A stretch of DNA of 64,000 bases from assembly GCF_001590985.1 (NCBI RefSeq), contig NZ_BCTX01000012.1:1-64000 (forward strand), read 5' to 3'. The notes under the pieces are model-generated. The model was not told the origin of the DNA, did not search any database, and worked only from the letters and a program-made list of their open reading frames with translations. Both the position numbers and the translations under genes were made by a program. This document shows, in pieces, positions 7,194 through 16,466 of the stretch; within the stretch, counting starts at the first letter, position 1, and the number at the start of each line of letters is the position of its first letter. The stretch comes from Novosphingobium naphthalenivorans NBRC 102051. Its GTDB lineage: Bacteria; Pseudomonadota; Alphaproteobacteria; Sphingomonadales; Sphingomonadaceae.

Positions 7194-8228
7194 ATGAAGT
7201 TGATCGCATTCGAAACCGAAGCTTGGGAGGCTGAGGCGTGCCACGCCCTTCCGCCGGAGATCGAGTTCACCTGCACCGAGGGCGCGCTCGACGAGACCAA
7301 TGTCGCCGCTTACCACGACGCGGAAATCATAACCGTTTTCGTCCATTCGAGATTGACGATACCGGTTCTGGCCCAGATGCCACATCTCAGGCTTATCGCG
7401 ACGCGGTCGACCGGTTATGATCATATTGACCTGAACTTTTGCGCAAAGGCGGGCATCGCTGTCGCGAATGTGCCCGGTTATGGCGATGTGACTGTCGCCG
7501 AGCATGTGTTTGCACTACTGCTGGGCTTGGCGCGCCATCTGCCTGCCTATAGCGAAAGGGCTCGGCACGGTGATTTCAACCCGGCCGATCTGCGCGGGTT
7601 CGATCTGTTCGGCAAGACCATCGGCGTGATCGGCACCGGGCGGATCGGCCAATGCGTCATCCAGATTGCCCGCGGTTTCGGAATGAAAGTGCTCGCCCAT
7701 GACATCGCGCCTCGCAACGAGGTCGCTGAGGCTTTGGGCTTTCGCTATGTCGATCTTCCTGTCCTGCTTGGTGATGCCGACGTCGTTTCTCTCCACCTGC
7801 CTGCGACGCCCGGCACGAAGGGCATGATAGGTAATGCCGAATTCGCACTGATGAAGAACGGAGCTGTCCTGATCAACACGGCGCGTGGCAACATCATTGA
7901 GACTGAGGCGCTCGTTCGGGCCATCACCAGCGGCAAGATACGGGCAGCGGGTCTTGATGTTCTTCCGCAGGAACCGCTTATCCGGGACGAAGCCGAGGTC
8001 TTTCGTGGACGTGAGATTGGGGCGGACGCACTCAAGGAACTGCTTGCTCATCATGTCTTGGCGAGCGCTTCCAATGTCCTCATCACGCCGCACGTTGCCT
8101 ATAACACTGAGGATGCTCTTCGCCGGCTCATCGACATGACGATCGAGAACATTCGTGCCTTTGTCGCAGGTCATCCGATCAACCTTGTGGCGATGGACTC
8201 GGGGCAGGCCCGTGCGGTGAACGGTTGA
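7194..8228 (+). CDS. ldhA: D-lactate dehydrogenase / D-2-hydroxyacid dehydrogenase
   Basis: A 344-residue NAD-dependent D-2-hydroxyacid dehydrogenase, closest in layout to fermentative D-lactate dehydrogenase (pyruvate + NADH to D-lactate). The nucleotide fold has GKTIGVIGTGRIGQCV (about residue 145) with Asp at the end of strand 2 (LAHDIAP), which favours NAD. The catalytic set is visible: Arg in NTARGNIIE, Glu in the following loop and His in ITPHVAYNT. The ATG at 7194 follows an AGAGGG ribosome site and starts at the conserved MKLIAFE; an upstream in-frame start at 7113 is less likely. It converges on the stress-protein gene with only 13 bases between stops. It would recycle NADH when oxygen is short. 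Confidence 0.88.
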   Translation: MKLIAFETEAWEAEACHALPPEIEFTCTEGALDETNVAAYHDAEIITVFVHSRLTIPVLAQMPHLRLIATRSTGYDHIDLNFCAKAGIAVANVPGYGDVTVAEHVFALLLGLARHLPAYSERARHGDFNPADLRGFDLFGKTIGVIGTGRIGQCVIQIARGFGMKVLAHDIAPRNEVAEALGFRYVDLPVLLGDADVVSLHLPATPGTKGMIGNAEFALMKNGAVLINTARGNIIETEALVRAITSGKIRAAGLDVLPQEPLIRDEAEVFRGREIGADALKELLAHHVLASASNVLITPHVAYNTEDALRRLIDMTIENIRAFVAGHPINLVAMDSGQARAVNG

Positions 8229-8241
8229 AGCTCTGGGACCG

Positions 8242-9033
8242 TCAATGCGACAGAAGTAGTGAGATCGGGCAATCCTGCAGCATTGCGCGCGTGACGCCTC
8301 CGAACACCCGCTCGCGGAAGCGCGAATGGCCGTAGCCGCCCATGACGATACAGGAAGCGCCCAGTTCGCGGGCTGAGGCCTTGAGCGTCTCGGCCACCGA
8401 TGGTTCGGCTTGCCGTTCGTGTATCTCCACATGGATCCCGTGCCGCGAGAGGTAACTGGCAACTTCGGCCGGTGGAGAGTCGAGGGGGTCTTCCGTGATC
8501 GTCACAACATGGATGCTTGCTGCTGCCCTGGTCAGCGCGAGGCTGTGGCGGACCGAATTGGCGGCTTCCACCGTCCCGTTCCATGCAATCATGACCGGGC
8601 TGCAGGGGTCGAATTGCAGCGTATTGCCGGGAACGGCGAGAATGGGAACGTGGCCATGCACGAGGAGGGCTCCGGCCACGGAAAGGTCCGGTGCCTCGTC
8701 TCCGGTGCCGACAACGATCACATCGGCCAACAGCGCCTCGCGAAGGATCTCGATTGCCGTGTCCCCACTCCGGACCCGCCAGTCCCAGGAGACCATATCG
8801 CTGTTCAATCTCGCTTCCAGAGCAGCGCGCAGCTCGCGTGCGGGCACTTCCACGCTGTCAATGAAGAGATTGAAAGTTTCCGGCGATATCGCACCATCGG
8901 CAGGAAAATACGGCGTCGGCGTCACCTGCAGGCAGATCAGATGCCCATCTTGATAGCGGGCCAGCGACAAGGCCGTCTGGAAGCGGGCTTCCATGCCAGG
9001 GTCGTCCTCGACATGCAGTAGGATGTTCTTCAC
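8242..9033 (-). CDS. Universal stress protein, tandem UspA domains
   Basis: A 263-residue protein with two UspA-like halves. The second half carries the ATP-binding signature of the family (GGYGHSRFRERVFGGVT, near the C-terminus); the first half is degenerate at this place (VVGTGDEAPDLSVAGALLVH). The frame opens with TTG at 9072, but the GTG at 9033 places the start at the canonical VKNILLHVEDD with an AGAGAG ribosome-like site before it. Universal stress proteins of this kind often belong to oxygen-limitation regulons, and the FixLJ pair lies just upstream on the other strand. The client process is not known. Confidence 0.88.
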   Translation of the reverse strand: MKNILLHVEDDPGMEARFQTALSLARYQDGHLICLQVTPTPYFPADGAISPETFNLFIDSVEVPARELRAALEARLNSDMVSWDWRVRSGDTAIEILREALLADVIVVGTGDEAPDLSVAGALLVHGHVPILAVPGNTLQFDPCSPVMIAWNGTVEAANSVRHSLALTRAAASIHVVTITEDPLDSPPAEVASYLSRHGIHVEIHERQAEPSVAETLKASARELGASCIVMGGYGHSRFRERVFGGVTRAMLQDCPISLLLSH

Positions 9034-9140
9034 GCGCGTCTGCTCTCTGAATGATGGCGGCAGCAGGATCAATGCCGCCCATTAGACGCTCCCGGATTCC
9101 GGAAATTACAGCATCAGAAATTTTTTTCGTCCCGCCATAA

Positions 9141-9164
9141 GGGATGTGCGTCCGGGCTGCGTAT
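9141..9164 (+). promoter_or_regulatory. Putative ECF promoter upstream of the fixL-like gene
   Basis: GGGAT (9141-9145), 14 bases, CGTAT (9160-9164), with an A/T-rich run at 9117-9127. The fixL-like start lies about 85 bases downstream. The spacing equals that of the copper-gene boxes. If it works, the metal-responsive sigma factor would also raise the oxygen sensor. Confidence 0.55.
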
Positions 9165-9249
9165 AGCCCATTGGGATCACTCCTTGTCCGCGCGGAGCTA
9201 TGACGTGCGTCCACGATGCCGGCGTTATCAGGCTGAGAGATCGGGGGAA

Positions 9250-10821
9250 ATGGAGCGGCAAATGGAAAAAGATGCACCGAGCCAGTCTGTCGAGTGCAGA
9301 GACAAGTCGGCGGCGCCGACAGCGGACGAGGTTCTGCATTTCATCGACCAACTAAATGACGAAGCCATAGTCATGCTCGACCTCGGTGGGCGCATAACGC
9401 TGTGGAGCAAGGGCGCTGAGCTCCTAAAGGGATGGAGTGCGGAAGAGGTACTGGGCAGGCACTGGTCGATGCTTTATCCGGCCGCTGCGATTGCCGGAGG
9501 CAGGCCAGATCAGATCTTAGAGATCGCCCGAACAGATGGGCGCTATTCTGGCGAGGAGCCCCGGGTTTGCAGCGATGGGACCGAGTTTCTTGCGCACGTG
9601 ACAGTCTATCCGTTGCTGGACTCAGGCGGTCGTGTGACGGGCTATGGCAAGGTTGTTCGCGACATCACCGAATGGCAGCGTGCCCAGACCGCCTTGCAGA
9701 CGCAGGAAGCCCACTTGCGCTCGATCCTGGACACCGTGCCGGACGCAATGGTGGTGATCGACGAACGGGGATCGATTCAATCCTTCAGTGCGGCCGCCGA
9801 GCGGCTGTTTGGCTATGAGGAGAGCGACCTTCTGGGGCGTAATGTCAGCCTGCTTGCTCCCTCCCCCCATCGCGAGGCGCATGACGGCTATCTCGCCCGG
9901 TATCTGGCGACGGGCGAGCGCCGCATTATCGGCATCGGCCGCGTGGTGTCCGGCCGCAAGCGTGATGGCGGCATTTTCCCGATGGAGCTCGCCGTGGGTG
10001 AAGTCGTGCAGGACAATGGCCACCGGCTTTTTACTGGCTTCATTCGTGATCTGACGGCCAGGCAGGATATCGAGCGGCGTCTGCAGGATCTCCAGGAGGA
10101 GTTGATCCATATTGGGCGCGTATCCGCCGTGGGGACCATGGCCTCAACGTTGGCCCATGAACTGAACCAGCCGCTGACCGCTGTTGCCAGTTATGTGATG
10201 GCTGCGCAGGCGCTCCTGGACGCCAATCAGCCGGGCGCCTTGGCAGAAGCCCGTGAGGCGCTTGCCGATGGCATTGCCGAGGCGGTCCGGGCCGGCCAGA
10301 TCGTGCGCCGCCTTCGCGATTTCGTCGCGCGCGGCGAAACCGAGCGGGAAATTGTCAGCCTGACCAAATTGATCGAGGAGGCCGCGGCGCTTGCGCTTGC
10401 CGGCGCAAGCCTGCGCGGCATTCGGGTGGAGATGAATCTCGATCCGGCCGTGACGCGGGTGCTCGTCGATCGCGTGCAGATCCAGCAGGTGCTGCTTAAC
10501 CTGATCCGTAACGCGGTCGAGGCTATGGAAGGCTGCGAGCGCCGAGAGCTTGTGCTTTCGACGGCAGCGATGGGCGATGAGGAGGTTGAGCTGGCGGTTG
10601 CCGACACCGGCGCGGGGCTCTCGGACGAGATTGCCGAACGGTTGTTCGAGCCGTTCAACAGCACCAAGGCGCAAGGTCTTGGCGTGGGTCTTTCCATATG
10701 CCGCACCATTGTTGAGGCTCACGAGGGACGTCTTTGGGCAGAGCCGGGTTCGGAGGGAGGCACGGTGTTTCGTTTCACCTTGACGCGCATGGATCGAGCG
10801 GAGCCGCAGGATGACCGTTGA
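9250..10821 (+). CDS. fixL: Heme-PAS oxygen-sensor histidine kinase, FixL-like
   Basis: A 523-residue soluble sensor kinase: PAS 1 (about 30-142), PAS 2 (about 155-270), HisKA with the phospho-His in [11 protein letters not shown] (H303), and a C-terminal ATPase domain ([28 protein letters not shown]). PAS 2 has the heme-PAS signature: a His in [11 protein letters not shown] (H211, the position of the heme ligand His200 of Bradyrhizobium FixL) and [10 protein letters not shown] with the conserved Arg (R231). So it should bind heme and be shut off by oxygen. No membrane helices are seen. ATG at 9262 after GGAG is an alternative start. The stop overlaps fixJ by 11 bases. Confidence 0.92.
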   Translation: MERQMEKDAPSQSVECRDKSAAPTADEVLHFIDQLNDEAIVMLDLGGRITLWSKGAELLKGWSAEEVLGRHWSMLYPAAAIAGGRPDQILEIARTDGRYSGEEPRVCSDGTEFLAHVTVYPLLDSGGRVTGYGKVVRDITEWQRAQTALQTQEAHLRSILDTVPDAMVVIDERGSIQSFSAAAERLFGYEESDLLGRNVSLLAPSPHREAHDGYLARYLATGERRIIGIGRVVSGRKRDGGIFPMELAVGEVVQDNGHRLFTGFIRDLTARQDIERRLQDLQEELIHIGRVSAVGTMASTLAHELNQPLTAVASYVMAAQALLDANQPGALAEAREALADGIAEAVRAGQIVRRLRDFVARGETEREIVSLTKLIEEAAALALAGASLRGIRVEMNLDPAVTRVLVDRVQIQQVLLNLIRNAVEAMEGCERRELVLSTAAMGDEEVELAVADTGAGLSDEIAERLFEPFNSTKAQGLGVGLSICRTIVEAHEGRLWAEPGSEGGTVFRFTLTRMDRAEPQDDR

Positions 10822-11431
10822 GAAGCTTGTCTATATCATCGACGATGACGGCGCCATTCGCCGCTCGACCAGCCTTTTTCTCCGCACTCAGGGTTATGCC
10901 GTGGAAAGTTACAGTTCGGGCGTGCCGTTTCTCGAGGCAGCGGGCTCTCTGCGCCCGGGCTGCGTAATGCTCGACGTGCGGATGCCCGAAATCGACGGGA
11001 TCGCTGTCCTGGAGCAGATGCGTTCCGCCGGAGTGGATTTCCCGGTTGTCGTGATGACAGCGCATGGCGATGTCAGCACCGCAGTCACGGCAATGCGCAA
11101 GGGTGCCCACAACTTTATCGAGAAGCCCTTTGAGCAGGACACGATCCTTCAAGCGCTGGAGGAAGTCTTTGCTGTCGCCGAGCAGGCGGATGCTCAGCGG
11201 CTTACCGCGGCCGCTGCGTTGTCGCGTATCGAAACACTGACGCCTCGTGAACGGGATGTTCTGGAGGGCCTCGCCACCGGGCAGACCAACAAGATGATCG
11301 CTCTTGCCCACGGCATCAGCCCGCGGACCGTGGAGATCCACCGGGCCAACATGATGGAAAAACTCGGCGTGCGCACATTGCCCGAGGCATTGCGCATCGC
11401 ACTGATCGCGGGTCTCGGCACCGAACCCTAG
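10811..11431 (+). CDS. fixJ: FixJ-type response regulator
   Basis: A 206-residue partner of the preceding kinase. The receiver domain (residues 1-120) has the acidic pair IIDDD, the phosphorylation site in [12 protein letters not shown], Thr in VVMTAHGD and Lys in FIEKPF. The C-terminal LuxR/FixJ helix-turn-helix is complete ([38 protein letters not shown]). By family it activates fixK- or nif/cyc-type genes under low oxygen. No FixK gene lies in this window, and I could not find convincing TTGAT-N4-ATCAA boxes by eye, so its direct targets are unknown. Confidence 0.93.
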   Translation: MTVEKLVYIIDDDGAIRRSTSLFLRTQGYAVESYSSGVPFLEAAGSLRPGCVMLDVRMPEIDGIAVLEQMRSAGVDFPVVVMTAHGDVSTAVTAMRKGAHNFIEKPFEQDTILQALEEVFAVAEQADAQRLTAAAALSRIETLTPRERDVLEGLATGQTNKMIALAHGISPRTVEIHRANMMEKLGVRTLPEALRIALIAGLGTEP

Positions 11432-11539
11432 CCTGCCCACCGATTAAGGAATCGCACTTATACTGCCCGGTTTGGCCCGAACGTAGATCAAGGAGAGCAG
11501 CTTTCGCGCTGCCGACACAAATTGTATGGGACGTGCCGG

Positions 11540-11962
11540 GTGATCAGGACAGACGAGAAGGATGATGCCGACCATTGCGTGCTGCTCGTCGACGACGACC
11601 AGGCAGTGCGTCGCTCGATCAGTCTGCTCCTTCGCGCACGCGGGTTCAGCGTTCACGACTTTGGCTCGGCCGCTGAATTGCTGGCCGATCGGGCGTGCGC
11701 TTTAAGCCATTGCCTGATCACGGACTATTCGATGCCCTTGATGGACGGATTGACGCTGCTTGCGCGGCTTCGCGAAAGCGGATGGCCGGGGACTGCCATT
11801 CTCATTACTGGACGCTATCAGAACGATCTGGAAAAGCGCGCGCTGGAAGCCGGGTTTTCGGCTCTGGTTGAAAAGCCCCTGACCGACGAGAAGTTGGTCG
11901 GCTTGATCGCGCAGTGCCTCGACAAGCCGCCATTGCAGGGCGGGTACCGACCTGCGTCCTGA
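11540..11962 (+). CDS. Stand-alone receiver-domain protein
   Basis: A single receiver of about 140 residues with all phosphorylation residues: the acidic pair in LLVDDDQAV, Asp in LITDYSMPLMDG, Thr in LITGRY and Lys in LVEKPL. There is no output domain. It resembles FixJ receivers (SISLLLRARGFSVHDFGSAAELL) and may act as a phosphate sink or competitor for the FixL kinase next door (inference). The start is unclear: no ATG is in frame, GTG at 11540 or TTG at 11522 are possible, and neither has a good ribosome site. Confidence 0.8.
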   Translation: MIRTDEKDDADHCVLLVDDDQAVRRSISLLLRARGFSVHDFGSAAELLADRACALSHCLITDYSMPLMDGLTLLARLRESGWPGTAILITGRYQNDLEKRALEAGFSALVEKPLTDEKLVGLIAQCLDKPPLQGGYRPAS

Positions 11963-12585
11963 TCAGAGCAGAAGCGCCCGTCGAATTGCCTTGCCCGAAA
12001 ACTTGATGTCTGGCTTTCATCCGCTGTCAGATCTCCCGGCCGAACCCTGTGATCGCGGTCATCCGGACTCGCGTCTCGTGCAACTTCACGGGAGCCATGC
12101 CGCTTCGATTACAACGCCAGCGATACGATGTCGCGTAGTATTAGGTAACCGCCCGTAGTCCTTCTGGCAGAAGCGCATGATAGCCCATTCTCATCAGATG
12201 AGTGGAGGGCACCATGCTGGCGCAGTTGGGTTCTATTGGATGTCGAATAGAAATCATCAAGATACCTGACAATAATAGCGCGTCTATTTTCAATAGGATG
12301 GAACAATCTCCGAGTGCCACGTACAGCATGGCTCTGAAAATTGTTTATGAACTTCGGAATATATTGACGGCGCTGAATGGCGGCGTGCGGATGCCTGGAG
12401 CACGCGCCGGTCGGGAACCTCAAAAATGCTGTTCGCCGGCTTTGATCAAGCCCTCCCTTGGCATCCAGCCGTCGAGGCACTCGTCACAAGCGCCACGCGG
12501 TGAAACCTGAAGCGCTGCCCTTTGCGGTCCGACTCAATTCAGGCCGCGCCGGGATGGGACCGTCGTCGAAATAGGGAGTATAGCA
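11963..12585. other. Intergenic region, 623 bases, no supported gene
   Basis: The stretch is lower in GC in its middle (about 12230-12360) than its surroundings. A 102-codon frame at 12202-12510 is open on the plus strand, but its product matches nothing I know and lacks a ribosome site. The last bases before 12586 hold a GGGAG ribosome site for the sigma gene. No clear terminator seen. Confidence 0.5.
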
Positions 12586-13230
12586 ATGTTCGACATATGC
12601 CCTAACAACGAAACTCACACCGAGGAAGGCGATTCCTTTGGTGGGGACGCGGCAGATGAAACGAAGCGCCGGATCGTGCGCAAGGAACTGGCGTCCTGCT
12701 ATCAACGCTACCGCGTCATGGCGGCGCGGCGCCTGCGTGACGAGATCGCGGCCGATGACGTGGTGCAGGCATTCGCACTCAAGGCCCTGGAGCGCTTCGA
12801 ACAGCTGCGCGATGTCGAGGCGGTCCATGGCTGGCTTCGCCGCTTGTTCGAAACCACGCTAATCGATTTCTGCCGACGCCGGGGAACTCGCGGTCAGCGG
12901 GAGGTGGCATTTGAGCTGGAGATTCACGATCGTCCGCATGAAGCCTTGACGGACAGCGTGCCGGATCCGGAGAGGACGATTGTGAGCCTGATGTCGAACA
13001 TCAAGCAGGAATATGCAGATGTCATCTACCGGCTCGATCTGAAGGACCAGCGCAAGGAGGATGCGGCGCGGGAGCTCGGCATAACCGTGAACAATCTGAC
13101 AGTCCGGGCCCACAGGGCGCGTCGCGCCCTTCGTGACGCGATCGAGACCGTATCGGTCTCGTTTAATGGCGCCGCCTTGGCATCGGTAAGTAGCGCCTGT
13201 TCGCCGGCATTCGCGCTCGCCAGGTCATAG
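12586..13230 (+). CDS. ECF-like RNA polymerase sigma factor
   Basis: A 214-residue sigma-70-family protein. Region 2 lies at about residues 35-100 (YQRYRVMAARRLRDEIAADDVVQ, VHGWLRRLFETTLIDFCRRR), and region 4 at about 140-190 with the helix-turn-helix KEDAARELGITVNNLTVRAHRARRA. A ribosome site (GGGAG) lies upstream. It belongs to a different group from the CnrH-like protein at 649. A truncated relative lies at 25365-25706. No anti-sigma gene is adjacent, so its control is unknown; the upstream receiver protein may take part. The tail after residue 190 is probably poorly conserved. Confidence 0.86.
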   Translation: MFDICPNNETHTEEGDSFGGDAADETKRRIVRKELASCYQRYRVMAARRLRDEIAADDVVQAFALKALERFEQLRDVEAVHGWLRRLFETTLIDFCRRRGTRGQREVAFELEIHDRPHEALTDSVPDPERTIVSLMSNIKQEYADVIYRLDLKDQRKEDAARELGITVNNLTVRAHRARRALRDAIETVSVSFNGAALASVSSACSPAFALARS

Positions 13231-13480
13231 CCGCGAACCAGAAAGGGTACAGTGTGGGCGATCTGGGCGCCGCCTTGTCAGCGTCACACCAAAGGGTGCA
13301 CGCCGCGTATGTTGTAGGCGCTGCACCTGCACGCTGATCCAGTAGTCGCTGGCCTTCGCAGAGGTGGCGTAACCCTCCGACGTTTGAGCTACATCAGCTG
13401 TAATAACATGTGCCCAACGGCGTCGAATGGTGGACTACCCTACGAGAGAACTCTCTCATTTGCTCGAAAGAAAGGCAGAG

Positions 13481-14092
13481 ATGATTAGTTTGCCGAAGTT
13501 CGCCCGTACTTGGGTAATTGCCACCATTGCAGCGCTCGGGCTTACCAGTTGCGGAATCAACTCGGTGCCGACGGCGCAGGAGAACGCAAAGGCGAAGTGG
13601 GCCGACGTCCAAGCAGCCTTTCAAGAGCGCGCCAACCTGGTTCCGAATCTCGCCGTCGTCGCTAAGGGCGCGGCCGAGCAGGAGAAGGGCATTCTCACCG
13701 GCGTGATCGAAGCGCGCGCCAAGGCGACCAGCATCCAGCTCAATGCCAATGAGCTCTCCGATCCCGCCAAGATGGCGCAGTTCCAGGCCGCGCAGAACCG
13801 GCTTTCCACTTCGCTGGCCGGCTTCGGGCGACTGCTGGCCAATGTTGAGGCATATCCCGAACTCAAGAGCATCACGAACTACCAGATGCTGCAGAGCCAG
13901 CTTGAAGGCCAGGAAAACCGCATTCGTGTGGCGATCCGCGACTACAATGGTGCGGTTCAGGATTACAATACGCGCGTGCGCACCTTTCCCGAGATGATCG
14001 GCGCCGCGATCCGCGGCGCCAAGCCGATAGTGCCCTACCAGGCGGTTACATCCGGCGCCGAAGTCGCGCCGAGCCTCAACGGCAAGCTCTGA
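13481..14092 (+). CDS. lemA: LemA family lipoprotein
   Basis: A 203-residue LemA protein. An N-terminal hydrophobic signal ends in LTSCG, a lipobox, so the mature protein is probably a lipid-anchored periplasmic helical bundle. The conserved core is present (WADVQAAFQERANLVPNLAVVAKG, about 35-60; NRLSTSLAGFGRLLANVEAYPELK, about 105-130; DYNGAVQDYNTRVRTFP). The frame is open from 13427, but the ATG at 13481 follows AAGGCAGAG and starts the signal. It heads an operon with two TPM-domain genes, a common arrangement. Function in the cell envelope is not well defined for the family. Confidence 0.92.
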   Translation: MISLPKFARTWVIATIAALGLTSCGINSVPTAQENAKAKWADVQAAFQERANLVPNLAVVAKGAAEQEKGILTGVIEARAKATSIQLNANELSDPAKMAQFQAAQNRLSTSLAGFGRLLANVEAYPELKSITNYQMLQSQLEGQENRIRVAIRDYNGAVQDYNTRVRTFPEMIGAAIRGAKPIVPYQAVTSGAEVAPSLNGKL

Positions 14093-14106
14093 GAACGACC
14101 TAGGCA

Positions 14107-14892
14107 ATGTGGCCGATCCGTCCCCTCCTCACCCCTATCCTCGCGTTCTTTCTCGCGCTGACCGGCTTTGTCGCGCCAGCGCTGGCCGAGCCGGCATTCC
14201 CCAAGCTCACCGGCCGGGTGGTCGACGCTGCGAACATCATACCGGCCGATGTCGAAGTACGGCTGACGCAAAAGCTCGAAGTGCTCGAGAAGAATTCCCG
14301 CCGCCAACTAGTCGTAGTGACCATCCCAGATCTGCAGGGATACGAGATTTCTGATTATGGCTATCGCTTGGGTCGAGCTTGGGGCCTTGGCGACAAGCAG
14401 CGCAACGACGGGGCCCTGCTCATCGTTGCCCTCAGCCAGCGCAGGGTTCGTATCGAGGTTGGCTACGGTCTTGAAGGAATTCTGACCGATGGCCTGTCGT
14501 CACTCATCATCGAGAAAACGATTATTCCGCGCTTCAAGGCGGGCGATATGCCCGGCGGCATAGAGGCCGGCGCCGATGCGCTGATCCGTCAACTGACCCT
14601 ACCAGAGAGTGAGGCACGGGCCCAGGCAAAAGCCGCCGACCAAGCGGCAGAGCGATCGCAGAGCGGCACTGAGTTCGGACCCGCCTCGCAGTTCCCACTA
14701 CTGATTTTCGGCATCTGGGCGCTGATGGCGTTCGGCGGCCATGGCCATGGCCGCCGGCATCGGCATGGATCGGGCCTGCCAACATTTCTTTGGGGGTTTG
14801 GCTTAGGAGGACGCGGCAGTGGCGGCTCTCGCGGAGGTTTCCGCGGTGGTGGCGGCTCATTTGGCGGCGGCGGCGCATCTGGAGGCTGGTGA
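14107..14892 (+). CDS. TPM-domain membrane protein (YgcG-like) with Gly-rich tail
   Basis: A 261-residue exported protein. A signal peptide (residues 1-27, ending ALA) precedes a TPM_phosphatase domain (about 30-175, with VVDAANIIPADVEVRLTQKL, RQLVVVTIPDLQG and VGYGLEGILTDGLSS). A membrane helix at about 198-212 is followed by a His-rich and then Gly/Ser-rich tail (GGRGSGGSRGGFRGGGGSFG) that ends in SGGW, typical of the family. It follows lemA by 14 bases and precedes the second TPM gene by one base. Probably acts with LemA at the inner membrane; the biochemical role is not established. Confidence 0.9.
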   Translation: MWPIRPLLTPILAFFLALTGFVAPALAEPAFPKLTGRVVDAANIIPADVEVRLTQKLEVLEKNSRRQLVVVTIPDLQGYEISDYGYRLGRAWGLGDKQRNDGALLIVALSQRRVRIEVGYGLEGILTDGLSSLIIEKTIIPRFKAGDMPGGIEAGADALIRQLTLPESEARAQAKAADQAAERSQSGTEFGPASQFPLLIFGIWALMAFGGHGHGRRHRHGSGLPTFLWGFGLGGRGSGGSRGGFRGGGGSFGGGGASGGW

Positions 14893-14893
14893 G

Positions 14894-15577
14894 ATGATAT
14901 TAAGTAATACCGAAAACCAGCAGGTCGCGGATGCCATCCACCGCGCGGAAATCGGCACCTCCGGTGAAATCCTGTGCGTCTTAAGCGAGGCTGACAGCTA
15001 CTATCCGCATGTGGCGCTGGGCTGGGCTGCCGCTATTGCCCTGCTTATACCCTATCTTCTGTGGCTCACGGGAATCAATATCGGGATGATGATGCCCCCT
15101 GGCTGGCAGCCTGGTCATTGGGAGGACGCAATGACGATCGCCTATCACCGTTTCGGGCTCGGATACACCGTACTACCTATCGCGTTGTTCATCGTGACAT
15201 ATGGCCTCACGCTTGTCCCGCCGGTTTCTCGGTTTCTCACGCCTCAGCGCGTTCGGCGCAAACATGTCCATAACTCGGCGCTCGAGCAATTCCGAGCCAT
15301 GGGCTTGCGTCGGACCGCTAGGCGCACCGGCGTGCTCATCTTCGTCTCGCTCAGCGACCGGCAAGTCGAGGTCATCGCCGATGAGGGAATCTACACGAGA
15401 GTTCCGCCAGATGCTTGGGCCGATGCGGTTGCCGCCATAATCACCGGCGTCAAGCGCAAGGAGATAGCAACAGGTCTAGTCGAAGCCGTCGAACGCGTTG
15501 GGACACTGCTGGCGACACATTTTCCGCCAAGCGCGGAGAACCCCAACGAGCTGCCCGACAAGGTCATCGAGCTTTGA
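14894..15577 (+). CDS. Second TPM-domain membrane protein
   Basis: A 227-residue protein with a short cytoplasmic start (TENQQVADAIHRAEIGTSGEI, the beginning of a split TPM domain), two membrane segments (about 45-65 and 95-118) and the remaining TPM part (about 130-225, with RTGVLIFVSLSDRQVEVIADEGI and VGTLLATHFPP). The start at 14894 is one base after the preceding stop. It closes the lemA-TPM-TPM operon. No known catalytic residues can be named. Confidence 0.87.
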   Translation: MILSNTENQQVADAIHRAEIGTSGEILCVLSEADSYYPHVALGWAAAIALLIPYLLWLTGINIGMMMPPGWQPGHWEDAMTIAYHRFGLGYTVLPIALFIVTYGLTLVPPVSRFLTPQRVRRKHVHNSALEQFRAMGLRRTARRTGVLIFVSLSDRQVEVIADEGIYTRVPPDAWADAVAAIITGVKRKEIATGLVEAVERVGTLLATHFPPSAENPNELPDKVIEL

Positions 15578-15671
15578 AGCGCTACTAGGACCGGCTGATC
15601 TGCATGCGGGCATCAGAGCCGCTATTCATCGCGGGAGGATACGGAATGACGCCTGAGCTGTTTACCACCAG

Positions 15672-16356
15672 ATGATGTCTCCGCTAGCATCCGGCCCCCT
15701 GGCGCTTGCCTCGCTGCTGGTTGCGGTCTTTGTCGTCTGGTTCGGCTGCAGTGCCATCCTTCCCATTCTTGCATCCCTTATCCAGGCGGCTGATGCAACC
15801 CTCGCTGCGAGGGCGGTAGCCAGACACACGGGTATGGCGTCCTCGTTGTACACATTTGCCTTCTTCCTGTTTGTTCCGATGTGGGGCTGGCTCTCGGATC
15901 GGCACGGCCGGCGGTCGGTGATCGCCGCTGGGCTGCTGGGCTATGGTGTCAGCTTACTTGGCGTCGCTTCGCTCGGAGGTATTATCGGCCTTTGCTGTCG
16001 GAACCATTCGCTGCTGCGATCAGCCCTGTGGCATCGGTCATGATGGGCGACAGCGCCCCAAACAAGGCGTGGCGGGCGCGACGGACTTGCCTGGCTCGGC
16101 ATCGCAGCTGCGGCCGGTTTGTTTCCGGGGTCGGCCGAAGGGGCTTGCTACCGCAGCTCGTTCGAGAGCTCAGTTGGCCTTTGCCGCAACGGCGGCACTG
16201 GCCATCATCACCGGGATTTGCTCCCTCATGCTGCTTCTCCTTCACCTACCCTCCGCGACAACGCGCCTTTTTGAAGGCGGAGCAAAATTCGCCCAGACCG
16301 ACCTCACGACTGTAACGAGATCAGCCCGACAGCGTCTCTTCGTTGGAGGCCATTGA
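15672..16356 (+). pseudogene. MFS transporter pseudogene, several frameshifts
   Basis: The first 100 codons encode a normal major-facilitator N-terminus, with the loop motif WGWLSDRHGRRSVIAAGLLGYG. From about 15975 the reading jumps between frames: AAAISPVASVMMGDSAPNKA is in one frame and LAFAATAALAIITGICSLML in another, each typical of MFS helices 4-6. Reading stops by about 16356. Half or more of a normal 400-residue transporter is missing, so this is a degraded remnant. It sits between two intact operons. Confidence 0.8.
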
Positions 16357-16466
16357 GCCAGAACGACACTGGAAGCGGATCGCATGACCGGTCGGGTGCG
16401 CCTCTCACATACGGGAAAGGCGTTCCGCGAGCGCCAGGTCCAAAAAGGGAGTGTGGAGGATTCGAG

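Noticed and set aside
9034..9140. Divergent ECF box for the universal stress gene
   Set aside because: No GGGAT-N14-CGTA arrangement on the minus strand in this interval; only the plus-strand box at 9141 fits.
11440..11520. FNR/FixK box (TTGAT-N4-ATCAA) before the lone receiver gene
   Set aside because: Only a single GATCAA half is present; the other half is too far from consensus.
12202..12510. 102-codon plus-strand frame before the second sigma gene
   Set aside because: No ribosome site and no recognisable sequence, and the composition is uneven; not supported as a gene.
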